Virus record (IMG/VR): IMGVR_UViG_3300046167_000302
Location: 1 to 29,373 of that record
From: a virus
Length of the DNA stretch: 29,373 nucleotides
Reading direction: 5' to 3' (one strand)
A model generated the notes under the pieces. It did not search any database and was not told the DNA's origin. It saw only the letters and a program-made list of their open reading frames with translations. Positions 20,907-29,368 of this stretch are shown in pieces. Within the stretch, counting starts at the first letter, position 1. Every line of letters starts with the position of its first letter. The position numbers and the translations under genes are program-made.

Positions 20907-23296
20907 TGAGAACGGTACAAGTTTACATAGAAGGACAAAGGTTAGACCTATTTGAAGACGAACAAATAAACGTTACAAGTACACAACAAAACGTTCAAGA
21001 CATAAGTAAAGTATTTACAGACTTTAGCCAATCGTTTAGCGTACCAGCTTCTACAAAGAACAACGAAATCTTTGAACACTTCTACCAAAACGATATTGAT
21101 AGCACGTTAGATTTTAACAAAAGACGGAACGCCAATATTGAAATAGACTACACACCTTTCAGAACAGGTAAAATAAGTTTAGAGAAAGCAGAAGTAAAAA
21201 ACAATCGTGCGTATAGCTACCAAATTACTTTCTATGGTGATGTATTAAGCCTTAAAGATAAGTTTAGCAATGATAAGTTAGTAGACATTAAGTTAGTGAC
21301 TACAGACTTTACTTATAATGCAACAGAGGTAAAAAACAGAATTATAAACGGTGCAATAGATTATGACATACGTTTTCCGCTAATATTTGACAGAGATATT
21401 ACTTACGGTAATGGAGGCAGCACAGATATTAACCCAAGCACAGGAACAGGCGCAGTACATTTTGACGAATTATTTCCAGCAATAAAAGTAGCTACTATAT
21501 TTTCTGGAATGGAAACAAAGTACGGAGTAACATTCAACGGTACTTTTTTAGATAGTCAACAATTTCAAAAGGCTTATTTACTTTGTCAAAATACTAATGA
21601 ATTTTTATTCACAAGTAAACCACAAGGTTTAGACTTTCAAACAGGTGCTTTAGGTGGTAACAACTACAATAGTGCTTTAAATTACACAGACTATTTTGAC
21701 TTAACGGCAGACACACTTACATACACTTACCAACCTATAACTACAACGTTTCCAAGTTTACCAAGTGGTTATTCAGTAGTAAGCTATCGAAATAGAGTAG
21801 GCGCAAGTGTGTTTACAACGTCTTCAGACACTTACTATTTAGACGTATTTTCTAATGGTCAATTAGTACAGACAATAGAAGGTACAGGCAATGCAAGTTA
21901 TGGAATTGCAGACGATGACGGATTTATTCAAACGTTAAATAGAATATACACTTTTCAAGTACGTGGTACCGCTGCAATGACTATTAACATATCTATAAGC
22001 TACCAACAAGAATGTACTATTTTTGACGGTTCATCTACTATAATTTTAAGCAATTTATTTTATGGTAGAACTACACCTTTTGCCTTATTAAGTGTTTTTG
22101 GTGTTGCAAGTTATTTGCCAGATATGACGGTAGAAAGTTTTTTTAGAGGTATTCTACAAATGTTCAATTTGACTTGCTACGGAACAGAACAAGACGTTTA
22201 CCAAATAGAACCGTTAAGTGATTGGTACGACAAAGGCGCAGTTGTAGACATTACCGAATACACGGACATAGAAAGTATTAATATTGATCGTGTAAAGCTT
22301 TACAAAAACATAGAGTTTAAATACCAAGAAAGCGAAAGCGCAACAAATACAATATTTAGAGATTTAACAAGCAGAGGTTACGGTAACACAAGCGTAAGTT
22401 TTGACTATGACGGTGGCGACTTTAAAGTAGAATTACCTTTTGAAAATATGATGATGCAAAAGTTTGTAGGTACTACTTTACAAATTGGTGAAACACTAAA
22501 CCAAGACGGCAACCAATACACGCCAAAGCCTTTAATAATTTATCAATACGAAAATCAAACAACTTCGTTTAGATTTACGGATAATGTAACGCCAGAAACG
22601 TTAACTTCTTATGCACCTTTCGGTCAAGACTTAAAAGATACAAACGTAAACTACACACTAAACTTTAACGCTGACATAAGCACGTTGTTAGATGCGATTG
22701 TACCAAATACTTTGTATAGTGTTTATTACCAACCTTATTTAAGCAACCTGTACAATTTAAAGAACAGAGAAACCACCGTAAAGACGAACCTACCTATAAG
22801 CTTACTTACAAACCTAAAGCTAAACGACAGACTTATAATTAGAGACAAGCGTTATATGATTAACGATATGAAGTCAAACTTAACAACAGGCGAAGTAAAC
22901 TTTGTTTTATTAAATGACTTTACAGACGTTATAAGTCAAGGAGGAGGCAAACCTATACAACCTTTGCAACCTTCAGACGGTGCGCAATGTTTAGACGTTC
23001 GAATATTATTTCCGAATGGTGCAGTAAGTGCAACGATAACTACAAGTGATGCTGGAGTAACAATAACGCCAAGCACACTAACAACAGACGGAACTGTAGA
23101 AGTTTGCATACCAGCAAATACGGATACGGTTGGGTTGATCACAACAGAAGATGACGCAGACTACATAAACACGGAAGACTTTATAAGATTAAGAACCGAA
23201 GAAGGTAACGTAGCTATTTACACTTTGACTGTTACTTACGATTATGCAGACGGCACACAAGTAGCAAACCAAATATTTATACAACAACAACCGTAA
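20906..23296 (+). CDS. Large tail/baseplate protein, 796 residues
   Basis: The largest protein in the window. Residues 1-150 (VQVYIEGQRLDLFEDEQINV, SKVFTDFSQSFSVPAS, SYQITFYGDVLSLKDKF) match the start of large virion proteins of Bacteroidota phages that I take to be baseplate hub-like. The middle is beta-rich. The last 110 residues (from about QPLQPSDGAQCLDVR) look like an Ig-like or carbohydrate-contact domain with two Cys. It is in the tail operon, directly before the tape measure. No lysozyme or peptidase motif is seen. Confidence 0.6.
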   Translation: MRTVQVYIEGQRLDLFEDEQINVTSTQQNVQDISKVFTDFSQSFSVPASTKNNEIFEHFYQNDIDSTLDFNKRRNANIEIDYTPFRTGKISLEKAEVKNNRAYSYQITFYGDVLSLKDKFSNDKLVDIKLVTTDFTYNATEVKNRIINGAIDYDIRFPLIFDRDITYGNGGSTDINPSTGTGAVHFDELFPAIKVATIFSGMETKYGVTFNGTFLDSQQFQKAYLLCQNTNEFLFTSKPQGLDFQTGALGGNNYNSALNYTDYFDLTADTLTYTYQPITTTFPSLPSGYSVVSYRNRVGASVFTTSSDTYYLDVFSNGQLVQTIEGTGNASYGIADDDGFIQTLNRIYTFQVRGTAAMTINISISYQQECTIFDGSSTIILSNLFYGRTTPFALLSVFGVASYLPDMTVESFFRGILQMFNLTCYGTEQDVYQIEPLSDWYDKGAVVDITEYTDIESINIDRVKLYKNIEFKYQESESATNTIFRDLTSRGYGNTSVSFDYDGGDFKVELPFENMMMQKFVGTTLQIGETLNQDGNQYTPKPLIIYQYENQTTSFRFTDNVTPETLTSYAPFGQDLKDTNVNYTLNFNADISTLLDAIVPNTLYSVYYQPYLSNLYNLKNRETTVKTNLPISLLTNLKLNDRLIIRDKRYMINDMKSNLTTGEVNFVLLNDFTDVISQGGGKPIQPLQPSDGAQCLDVRILFPNGAVSATITTSDAGVTITPSTLTTDGTVEVCIPANTDTVGLITTEDDADYINTEDFIRLRTEEGNVAIYTLTVTYDYADGTQVANQIFIQQQP

Positions 23297-23481
23297 TGCT
23301 AAAGAACATAATAGACTTACTACAGATAGACGACTTTATAGAAGAAAGCTACAACATACAAGTAGCAAAAGGATTATACGCTATGCCAAAAGGAGTTAAG
23401 GAAACCTACAAGCAAAAGAAACGTGAACAAGTGTTAAAAAAAAGACTTAAACAATGGCAGAAAAACGAACGATAAACATTG
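23296..23481 (+). CDS. Small basic protein ahead of the tape measure, 61 residues
   Basis: The ATG overlaps the preceding stop (TAATG), and the gene overlaps the tape measure by 28 bases. The product starts with an acidic helix (KNIIDLLQIDDFIEESYN) and turns strongly basic (VKETYKQKKREQVLKKRLKQ). This short, highly charged design suits a small adaptor or chaperone, but nothing identifies it. The overlaps argue that it is translated. Confidence 0.55.
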
Positions 23482-25256
23482 ACATAAACAACAATGCAGA
23501 AGAAGCAGCAAAAGACTTTCAAGACTTTGCAAAAGCAACAAACGTTGCAAACGATTCTGTAGAAGGCTTAAACAAAACATTTGAAGAAGTCTACGGTGAA
23601 CTACAACCACTTACTACCAGAATGGGTGAAGCTGAAGACAGGCTTTACGAACTTGCGTTAGCTGGTGACACAACTTCTAAAGAATACCAAGAACTTTTAA
23701 AGAACGTAGGTAATTACCGTAAGACACAAATACAAACAGATTTAGCGGTAGATCAAGCAGCGCAGACAATGAGCCAAAAGTTAGGCGGTGCGCTTACAGG
23801 TGCGACAAGTGGTTTTGCAGCGGTACAAGGCGCAATGGCTTTAGTAGGTTCAGAAAGTGAAGCTTTAGAACAAACACTTTTAAAAGTACAAGGTGCTTTA
23901 GCATTGCAACAAGGTGTTCAAGGTGTTTTAGACTACACAAAAAGTATAGGTCTTGCTGGTAAGGCAACAAAAGTATTTAATCTAATAGTTAAGGCAAATC
24001 CTTTAGCATTATTAGCAACTGCAATAGTAGGTATAATAGGATATTTTGCGTTGTTTACAGATGCAATAGATTTTGCAATACAAGGTTTAAAAAATTTAGG
24101 CGACGCAATAGGATTAACAAATTTTGCAGAAGAGGAACTTGCTGCTGAAAGGCAAAAAAGATTTGAAGAAAATATTGCAAGATATGAAGAAGAACAAAGA
24201 CAAATAGAATACACTTCAAGAATTAGGCAGCAATCTTACGACAATGAATTAGCTTTATTAGAAAGTTTAGGTAAAAGCACATTAAAATTAAGGAAACAAA
24301 AAGTAGATGCAGATTTAGAAGAAATAAATGCTATTTATGAGAAAAGGAAACTTCAACTTGAGGAACTTGACAATATTTCTAAAAAAAGAAAATTAACAAG
24401 TCAAGAAATTGAAATACAAAGAGTTTTAAATCTTGGGCTACAAAAAGGCGGTAAATTTCAAACAGAACGAAATGCGTTACTTATACAATCTAATAAAATC
24501 GAAAGAGAATTAGCAAATGAACGTAAAAAAAATGCAGCTGCAAGAAAAAAACGACAAGAAGACGAACAAAAAAGACTTGAAAAACTAAATGAAGAAAGAA
24601 TAAAGCAATTAGATGCAGAAAAGGCAATTCTACAAGAAGGCGTAGACTTTTTAAAAGAAGCAAACTTTGAAGAAGTAGAAAGTACGTTTAACAAGTATGC
24701 TGCTATGGGTGAAATATCTATGGAGTATCACAAAAAGGAACAAGAACGTAGAGAAAGAAATAAAGAGTTTGCAATTAATAGTGCATTTGAAACTTTAGAC
24801 TTAATAAGCAACATTACAGAACTATTTGGTAAGAAAGGTGAGAAACAAGCTAAACGTGCTTTTGAAGTACAGAAAGCAGCACAAATAGCAACTACTTTAG
24901 GAACAACTTATTTAAGTGCGACACAAGCCTATGCATCGCAGTTTTTACCGTTGCCCGATCCGTCTTCGCCTGTACGTGGTGGTATAGCAGCTGGTCTTGC
25001 AGTAGCAGCTGGACTTGCAAACGTAGCTAAAATAGCTTCACAAAAATTTGAAGGCGGCGGTGCAACAGGTGGAACAAGCGTAAGTGGTAGTGTGCCAGAC
25101 GCACCAACTGCACCACAATTTAATGTTGTCGGTGATAGTGGCGTAAACCAATTAGCACAACTTCAGCAACAACCAACACAAGCTTACGTAGTTAGTGGTG
25201 AAGTGACAACTGCACAGGCGTTAGACCGTAACCGTGTACAAAATGCAACACTTTAA
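23454..25256 (+). CDS. Tape measure protein, 600 residues
   Basis: Typical tape-measure layout: a charged N-terminal helical region (INIDINNNAEEAAKDFQDFA), a hydrophobic stretch at about residues 178-206 (ANPLALLATAIVGIIGYFAL) that may help DNA entry through the inner membrane, a long coiled-coil section with many Glu/Lys/Arg/Gln (about 225-460), and an Ala/Gly-rich tail with GGGATGGTSVSG. Tape measures set tail length; at about 1.5 angstrom per residue, 600 residues would predict a tail near 90 nm, an estimate only. It ends the tail operon. Confidence 0.85.
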   Translation: MAEKRTINIDINNNAEEAAKDFQDFAKATNVANDSVEGLNKTFEEVYGELQPLTTRMGEAEDRLYELALAGDTTSKEYQELLKNVGNYRKTQIQTDLAVDQAAQTMSQKLGGALTGATSGFAAVQGAMALVGSESEALEQTLLKVQGALALQQGVQGVLDYTKSIGLAGKATKVFNLIVKANPLALLATAIVGIIGYFALFTDAIDFAIQGLKNLGDAIGLTNFAEEELAAERQKRFEENIARYEEEQRQIEYTSRIRQQSYDNELALLESLGKSTLKLRKQKVDADLEEINAIYEKRKLQLEELDNISKKRKLTSQEIEIQRVLNLGLQKGGKFQTERNALLIQSNKIERELANERKKNAAARKKRQEDEQKRLEKLNEERIKQLDAEKAILQEGVDFLKEANFEEVESTFNKYAAMGEISMEYHKKEQERRERNKEFAINSAFETLDLISNITELFGKKGEKQAKRAFEVQKAAQIATTLGTTYLSATQAYASQFLPLPDPSSPVRGGIAAGLAVAAGLANVAKIASQKFEGGGATGGTSVSGSVPDAPTAPQFNVVGDSGVNQLAQLQQQPTQAYVVSGEVTTAQALDRNRVQNATL

Positions 25257-25280
25257 CACTTTAAAAGTTATTATAATATG
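25242..25280 (+). promoter_or_regulatory. Putative phage late promoter L3 (head protease operon)
   Basis: AAATGCAACA at 25242-25251 lies in the last codons of the tape measure. After 15 bases comes GTTATT at 25267-25272, and ATG follows five bases later at 25278. It is the same design as L1 and L4. Confidence 0.6.
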
Positions 25281-26175
25281 AAGATAGTAGAATTGGTTTT
25301 AGATTTAACTGACGAACAAGCTGGAATTGAAGCAATATCTGTAGTAGAATCACCAGCAATAGAAGAAAACTTTGTAGCACTAAATAAACACGAAGTCTTA
25401 CTGAAAGAAGTAGATAGCGAAAAGCGTATTCTTATGGGTGCGGCTTTAGTGCCTAACAAACAAATTTACAGACGTAACGACAAGACAGACGAAGAGTATT
25501 ATATTTACTTTTCAGAAGACACAGTACGCAAAGCTTCAGAACTATTTTTTAAGAAGTCTAACCACCATAACGCAACGTTAGAACACAATGAAAAAGTTGA
25601 CGGTACTTATATCACAGAAAGTTGGATAGTAGAAGATCCAAAGAAAGACAAGTCTGCACTTTACGGTATGGAAATGCCTAAAGGTACGTGGATGGTTTCT
25701 ATGAAAATAGACAACGACGAAATCTACGAAAAAGCGAAGAATGGCGAAGTAAAAGGCTTTTTCAATAGAAGGCTACTTTGCAGACAAGTACGACTTAAAC
25801 ACGGAATCTTTACAAGACCTTGAAAAAAGGTTTATAGTAGAAGAACTAAAAGAACTTTTAAGCAAAGAAGAATTAGAAAGTTATAGCGACTATCCAGAAA
25901 GCGTAAGCAACAATGCCAAACGTGGCATAGACTTAAACAAAGCGGTAAACAACAAATGTGCTACACAAGTAGGAAAGGTACGTGCGCAACAATTAGCAAA
26001 CGGTGAACCTGTAAGCGAAAAAACAATTAAACGTATGTATTCGTATTTAAGTAGAGCAGAAGTTTACTATGATCAAGGCGACAAAGAAAGCTGCGGATAT
26101 ATTTCATACTTATTGTGGGGCGGTAAAAGTGCGAAGACTTGGGCAGAATCAAAACTAAAGCAAATTGAAAAGTAG
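25278..26175 (+). CDS. XkdF-like prohead protease with C-terminal domain; frame broken near 25760
   Basis: Residues 1-161 match the XkdF-like serine protease type that matures capsids: ISVVESPAIEENFVAL, YIYFSEDTVRKASELFFKK, NHHNATLEHNEKVDGTYI, ESWIVEDP and PKGTWMVSMKI. At GGC-TTTTT-C (T run 25758-25762) the frame is lost. If one T is removed it reads GFSIEGYFADKYDLN and continues to the TAG at 26173-26175, giving about 298 residues. As written, translation stops at 25823. The C-terminal part (SNNAKRGIDLNKAVNNKCAT, RMYSYLSRAEVYYDQG, YLLWGGKSAKTW) is a domain I recall from Bacteroidota head proteins. A sequence error is the likeliest explanation; a real mutation is possible. Confidence 0.75.
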
Positions 26176-26521
26176 TAGAACAGGTATATTAGGTGGCACA
26201 CGTGCTTGTCTATGTAAAAACGGAACATACAGTATAGACTGTTGTGACGGTTCTATATGGGCGCAAGGAATAGGCAACATAACTAAAGAAGACACTTCTG
26301 CTACTTACAAATACCGTGTGACACATTGCACAAGTGGACACAATCATATTGTACATATACACGGAAGCGAATTAACCATAGGCAACGTATACTACGTTCA
26401 ATTTGAAAACTCACATCACGACGGTTGTTATACAGTTACAGAAGTACATACTGGCGAAGGTTTACACATTAATTCTGTTAGTGTTTATGCAGACTGCACG
26501 GCTTGTATAGCAGCTAATTAA
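26165..26521 (+). CDS. Cys/His-rich structural protein, 118 residues (TTG start)
   Basis: The frame opens at TTG 26165 inside the end of the protease gene; no ATG is available near this point. The motif CLCKNGTYSIDCCDGSIWAQ, then GIG, is a Cys-rich module I associate with flavobacterial phage virion proteins. A second part carries HCTSGHNHIVHIHG and HHDGC, so metal binding or disulfide bridges are possible. Whether it is a head decoration or tail protein cannot be told. Confidence 0.55.
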   Translation: MKSSRTGILGGTRACLCKNGTYSIDCCDGSIWAQGIGNITKEDTSATYKYRVTHCTSGHNHIVHIHGSELTIGNVYYVQFENSHHDGCYTVTEVHTGEGLHINSVSVYADCTACIAAN

Positions 26522-26527
26522 AAACGA

Positions 26528-26567
26528 AAATGCAACAAACAATTTAAAATAAAGTTATTATAGTATG
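26528..26567 (+). promoter_or_regulatory. Putative phage late promoter L4 (scaffold/capsid operon)
   Basis: AAATGCAACA at 26528-26537, a 16-base spacer, GTTATT at 26554-26559 and ATG at 26565. It lies in a 43-base gap between genes and heads the operon that makes scaffold and capsid. Confidence 0.65.
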
Positions 26568-26963
26568 AATCCACAATTAAACAAAGTATTTAGCAAACTT
26601 GCTAAAGCAGAAAAGAAGACAGAATTAGCTTCTGAAAAAGTAGAATTGGCTTTAGCAGATGACATAGCAAAAGCATTAAAAGCTTCTGAAGATGTTTTAG
26701 ACGGTTCTGAAAGGTCAGTTAATTTTGCCGAAAAGGTTGCAAAAGATAGAAACGCCTTGCTAAAAGATTTACCAAAACTATTGAAAGAATCAAATAGTGT
26801 ATTTACTAAAGGTGCTAAATTTTTAAGTAATGCTGAAAAAGCTGCAAAAGATTTAGGTTTAAACACAAGCGACATCAAGAATTACAGTAAGTTAGAAAGC
26901 AATTTAGATAAATTAGCAAGAGAAATTGACCGCATAATAAACGCTTCAAAATCTTTAAAATAA
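26565..26963 (+). CDS. Helical protein upstream of the scaffold, 132 residues
   Basis: A 132-residue, nearly all-helical and Ala/Lys/Glu-rich protein (KLAKAEKKTELASEKVELAL, LDKLAREIDRIINASKSL), predicted to form a coiled coil. It lies between the protease module and the scaffold. That makes a head-assembly role likely, for instance a scaffold partner or a minor head protein. It starts exactly at late promoter L4. No family name is assigned. Confidence 0.6.
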   Translation: MNPQLNKVFSKLAKAEKKTELASEKVELALADDIAKALKASEDVLDGSERSVNFAEKVAKDRNALLKDLPKLLKESNSVFTKGAKFLSNAEKAAKDLGLNTSDIKNYSKLESNLDKLAREIDRIINASKSLK

Positions 26964-26982
26964 ACACGAATAAATAAACAAA

Positions 26983-27618
26983 ATGAAAGATAATTCAATA
27001 CTAAACAAAGTAAGAGAACTTTTAGGAATGGAAGTTAAGTTAGCAGAAAGACGTCTTGAAGACGGACAAACACGAATCGAAGCAGAAGAATTTGCTGCTG
27101 GTTTTCAAGTAGTAATTGTAACAGAAGACGACCAACGTATTCCAATGCCAGAAGGTGAGTATAAACTTGACGGTGAAGAAGGCGAAATTCTTGTAATTAA
27201 AGAAGAAGGTATAATCTTTGAAATCAAGAAAGAAGAAGTAGTTGAAGAAGAGGTTGTAGAAGAAGAAGTTGAAGTTAAAAAAGACTACGAAGAAAAAGAA
27301 GAAGAAATGGCTACAGAAAAACCTGTTAAGAAAACTGTTGAATCAATCGTTAAAGAAACTTTCTTTTCTGAAATCGAAGCTTTGAAAAAAGAGAACGAAG
27401 AACTTAAAGCAGAGGTAGAACATCTTTCAAAGATCAATAACAAAGAAGAATTTTCTAAAGAAGAAGCAAAAGAAGAAGTTGAACTTTCTAACGAAGAACC
27501 AGCTGCTAAACCTATTGCACACAATCCAGAAAACAAGACAAACACGAATGACATTAAGTACGGTCAAAATAGACCACAAACTACTTTAGATAGAGTGTTT
27601 GCAAAATTAAGTAAATAA
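26983..27618 (+). CDS. Scaffolding-like protein, 211 residues
   Basis: An acidic 211-residue protein with a Glu/Val-rich centre (EEVVEEEVVEEEVEVKKDYE), a coiled-coil segment (EIEALKKENEELKAEVEHLS) and a basic C-terminal tip (TTLDRVFAKLSK). This is how capsid scaffolds are built: a helical rod with a basic end that holds the capsid protein during shell assembly. It is placed directly before the major capsid gene. The first 90 residues might be a separate small domain. Confidence 0.7.
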   Translation: MKDNSILNKVRELLGMEVKLAERRLEDGQTRIEAEEFAAGFQVVIVTEDDQRIPMPEGEYKLDGEEGEILVIKEEGIIFEIKKEEVVEEEVVEEEVEVKKDYEEKEEEMATEKPVKKTVESIVKETFFSEIEALKKENEELKAEVEHLSKINNKEEFSKEEAKEEVELSNEEPAAKPIAHNPENKTNTNDIKYGQNRPQTTLDRVFAKLSK

Positions 27619-27647
27619 CAAATTTTAATAAATAAATAATTTAAACA

Positions 27648-28586
27648 ATGGCAAATCCAATTATTGCTGGTACTACTTATAGCGGTCAATTCGCTTCGAA
27701 GTACATTTCAGCAGCACTTTTAAGTGCATCAACAATCGAAAACGGTGGCGTTACCGTACTTCCAAACGTCAAATTTAAAGAGGTTCTTCAAAACCTTTCA
27801 ACTTCAGCTTTATTAGCTAACGCAACTTGTGACTTTGACGCTGCGGGATCAACTGTTACATTGACAGAAAAAATCTTGCAAACCAATGACCTACAAGTAA
27901 ATATGCAACTTTGCCGAAGTCAATTTTTTAATACGTGGGAATCAATGCAAATGGGTGCTTCTGCACATTCTGACATTCCTAAAACTTTCGAAGACTATCT
28001 TTTAGGCTATGTAGCTTCTAAAATTGCGGCAGAAATGGAAACTACATTATGGCAAGGCGCTGCTGGTGCTGCTGGTGGTTTCACAGACGGTGGATTAAGT
28101 GTTATTGCAACTGGTGCTCCAGCTGCTAACAAAATTGCTGCTGCTGCCGTGACCGCTTTAAATGTGATAGATGAGCTTGGAAAGGTGGTTGATGCTTTAA
28201 ATGCACAAACTAACATTTTTGGGAAAGAAGACACAAGAATCTTTGTTTCAAGAAATGTAATGGCTGCTTATGTTCGTGCTTTAGGCGGTTTTGCTGCTAC
28301 AGGTGCAAACGGTGTAGACAACAGAGGTACAATGTGGTATGCTGACGGTGGCGGAGTTTCTTTCGACGGTGTTAAGTTGTTTATGGCTGAAGGTCTACCA
28401 AACGACACAATGTTAGCTGCTCAAATCTCTAACTTGTATCTTGGAGTTTCTCTTTTAAGCGACGTTTCAGAAGCAAAAGTTGTTCCTGTATATCAGTACG
28501 ACGGAAGCGACAACGTAAGAGTAATTTACAGAATGGCAGCAGGTTGTCAAATCGGTGTATTAGAAGACATTATTCTTTACGCATAA
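27648..28586 (+). CDS. Major capsid protein, 312 residues
   Basis: A 312-residue protein with a start (MANPIIAGTTYSGQFASKYI) and body (LPNVKFKEVLQNLSTSALLA, MQMGASAHSDIPKTFEDYLL, EDTRIFVSRNVMAAYVRALG, VRVIYRMAAGCQIGVLEDII) typical of flavobacterial phage capsids; an HK97-like fold is likely for a tailed phage. Its codons look more GC-rich and Ala/Gly-rich than those of neighbouring genes, as expected for a highly expressed gene. It follows the scaffold gene and ends at a strong terminator, so it is the last gene of the L4 transcript. Confidence 0.85.
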   Translation: MANPIIAGTTYSGQFASKYISAALLSASTIENGGVTVLPNVKFKEVLQNLSTSALLANATCDFDAAGSTVTLTEKILQTNDLQVNMQLCRSQFFNTWESMQMGASAHSDIPKTFEDYLLGYVASKIAAEMETTLWQGAAGAAGGFTDGGLSVIATGAPAANKIAAAAVTALNVIDELGKVVDALNAQTNIFGKEDTRIFVSRNVMAAYVRALGGFAATGANGVDNRGTMWYADGGGVSFDGVKLFMAEGLPNDTMLAAQISNLYLGVSLLSDVSEAKVVPVYQYDGSDNVRVIYRMAAGCQIGVLEDIILYA

Positions 28587-28606
28587 TATAAACCAGAACT
28601 ATATTA

Positions 28607-28638
28607 AAGGAGGAGGTAAAACGCCTTCTCCTTTTTTT
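28607..28638 (+). terminator. Intrinsic terminator after the major capsid gene
   Basis: AAGGAGGAGG (28607-28616) pairs with CCTTCTCCTT (28624-28633), a ten-pair stem with one G-U pair and a seven-base loop. T continues to 28638. This is the strongest terminator in the window. Confidence 0.85.
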
Positions 28639-28658
28639 GTTCATAAAACTAAAAACAA

Positions 28659-29253
28659 ATGGCTTGTGATATTAGCAATGGTCGTATTGAACAATGTAAA
28701 GACTCCGTAAGTGGATTAAAAGCGGTTTACATTATCAACTATGACAAATTAAATAGTGATTCTGTTGTCTATAATACAGGAACAGGTGAAGAAGACGAAA
28801 TAGATACGTGGACTCCAATAGACACGGCAACGGCTTTAAACTTGTATAAATTCGAACTAAAGTCAAATAGTAATTCCTTCACACAGGCGATTAATTCGTC
28901 ACGTGATAATGGAACGACATTCTATGACTCAAACTTTAGTAGCTGACTTAAAGCGTCAAGACGTAGCTACACTACTAAAAACGTAAAGCTTCTTGCATAC
29001 GGAAGACCAAGAATTGTTGTGCGTTCTATGACTGACCAATTCTTTTTGGTGGGATTAGACCAAGGTGCTGACGTTTCTGCTGGTGAAATTTCTTCTGGTG
29101 CAGCGCTTAGGTGACTTTAACGGTTATTCTTTAACGTTCACGGCAGATGGAAGAACTTCCAGCAAACTTTATTGATGTGCACAGACGAAGCAGACATTGC
29201 AAGCGGCTTTTGCAGATGATGGTACTGACGATGCAGTTATCGTAACTTCGTAA
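28659..29253 (+). CDS. Tail-tube-like structural protein; reading frame broken by several small insertions
   Basis: The intact part (28659-28946, 95 residues) reads ACDISNGRIEQCKDSVSGLK and FTQAINSSRDNGTTFYDSNF. Beyond it, clear protein sequence continues to the TAA at 29251-29253 but jumps between frames: VKLLAYGRPRIVVRSMTDQF, LVGLDQGADVSAGEISSGAA, GDFNGYSLTFTADEELPANF, and ADDGTDDAVIVTS. Restoring one frame needs about six events, all insertions: near 28941, 28970 (two bases), 29109, 29150, 29180 and 29206. The rebuilt protein of about 195 residues looks like a tail-tube or other abundant virion protein of Bacteroidota phages. Sequence error is the simplest cause. Confidence 0.6.
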
Positions 29254-29287
29254 GATTCTTTCCTATACCTTTCATAACGTAGATTAA

Positions 29288-29311
29288 GCACCTTTTCGGG
29301 GTGCCTTTTTT
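29288..29311 (+). terminator. Intrinsic terminator near the window end
   Basis: GCACC (29288-29292) pairs with GGTGC (29300-29304) around a seven-base loop, TTTTCGG. Six T follow at 29306-29311. It separates the tail-tube-like gene from late promoter L5. Confidence 0.75.
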
Positions 29312-29328
29312 GCTTTGCATAAACACTA

Positions 29329-29368
29329 ATTAAAAACAGATTTTCGCTTTTTAAGTTATTATAGTATG
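29329..29368 (+). promoter_or_regulatory. Putative phage late promoter L5 (portal operon)
   Basis: A box ending AACA at 29338, a 16-base spacer, GTTATT at 29355-29360, then five bases and ATG at 29366. This matches L1-L4 and would drive the pre-portal gene across the contig junction. Confidence 0.55.

Noticed and set aside
21604-21612. Second DnaA-box match TTATTCACA
   Set aside because: It lies within a large structural gene with no clustering, so chance is sufficient.
25758-25762. Programmed +1 frameshift in the protease
   Set aside because: There is no stop codon, rare codon or known +1 slip context. The gene type does not use frameshifting, and other insertion-like errors exist in this contig.
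26558-26878. Long open frames on the - strand opposite helical or acidic genes (also opposite 9595-9846, 24458-24694 and 27285-27554)
   Set aside because: They are Ser/Phe/Leu-rich mirror frames of Lys/Glu/Ala codons, lack promoters, and every supported gene is on the + strand.
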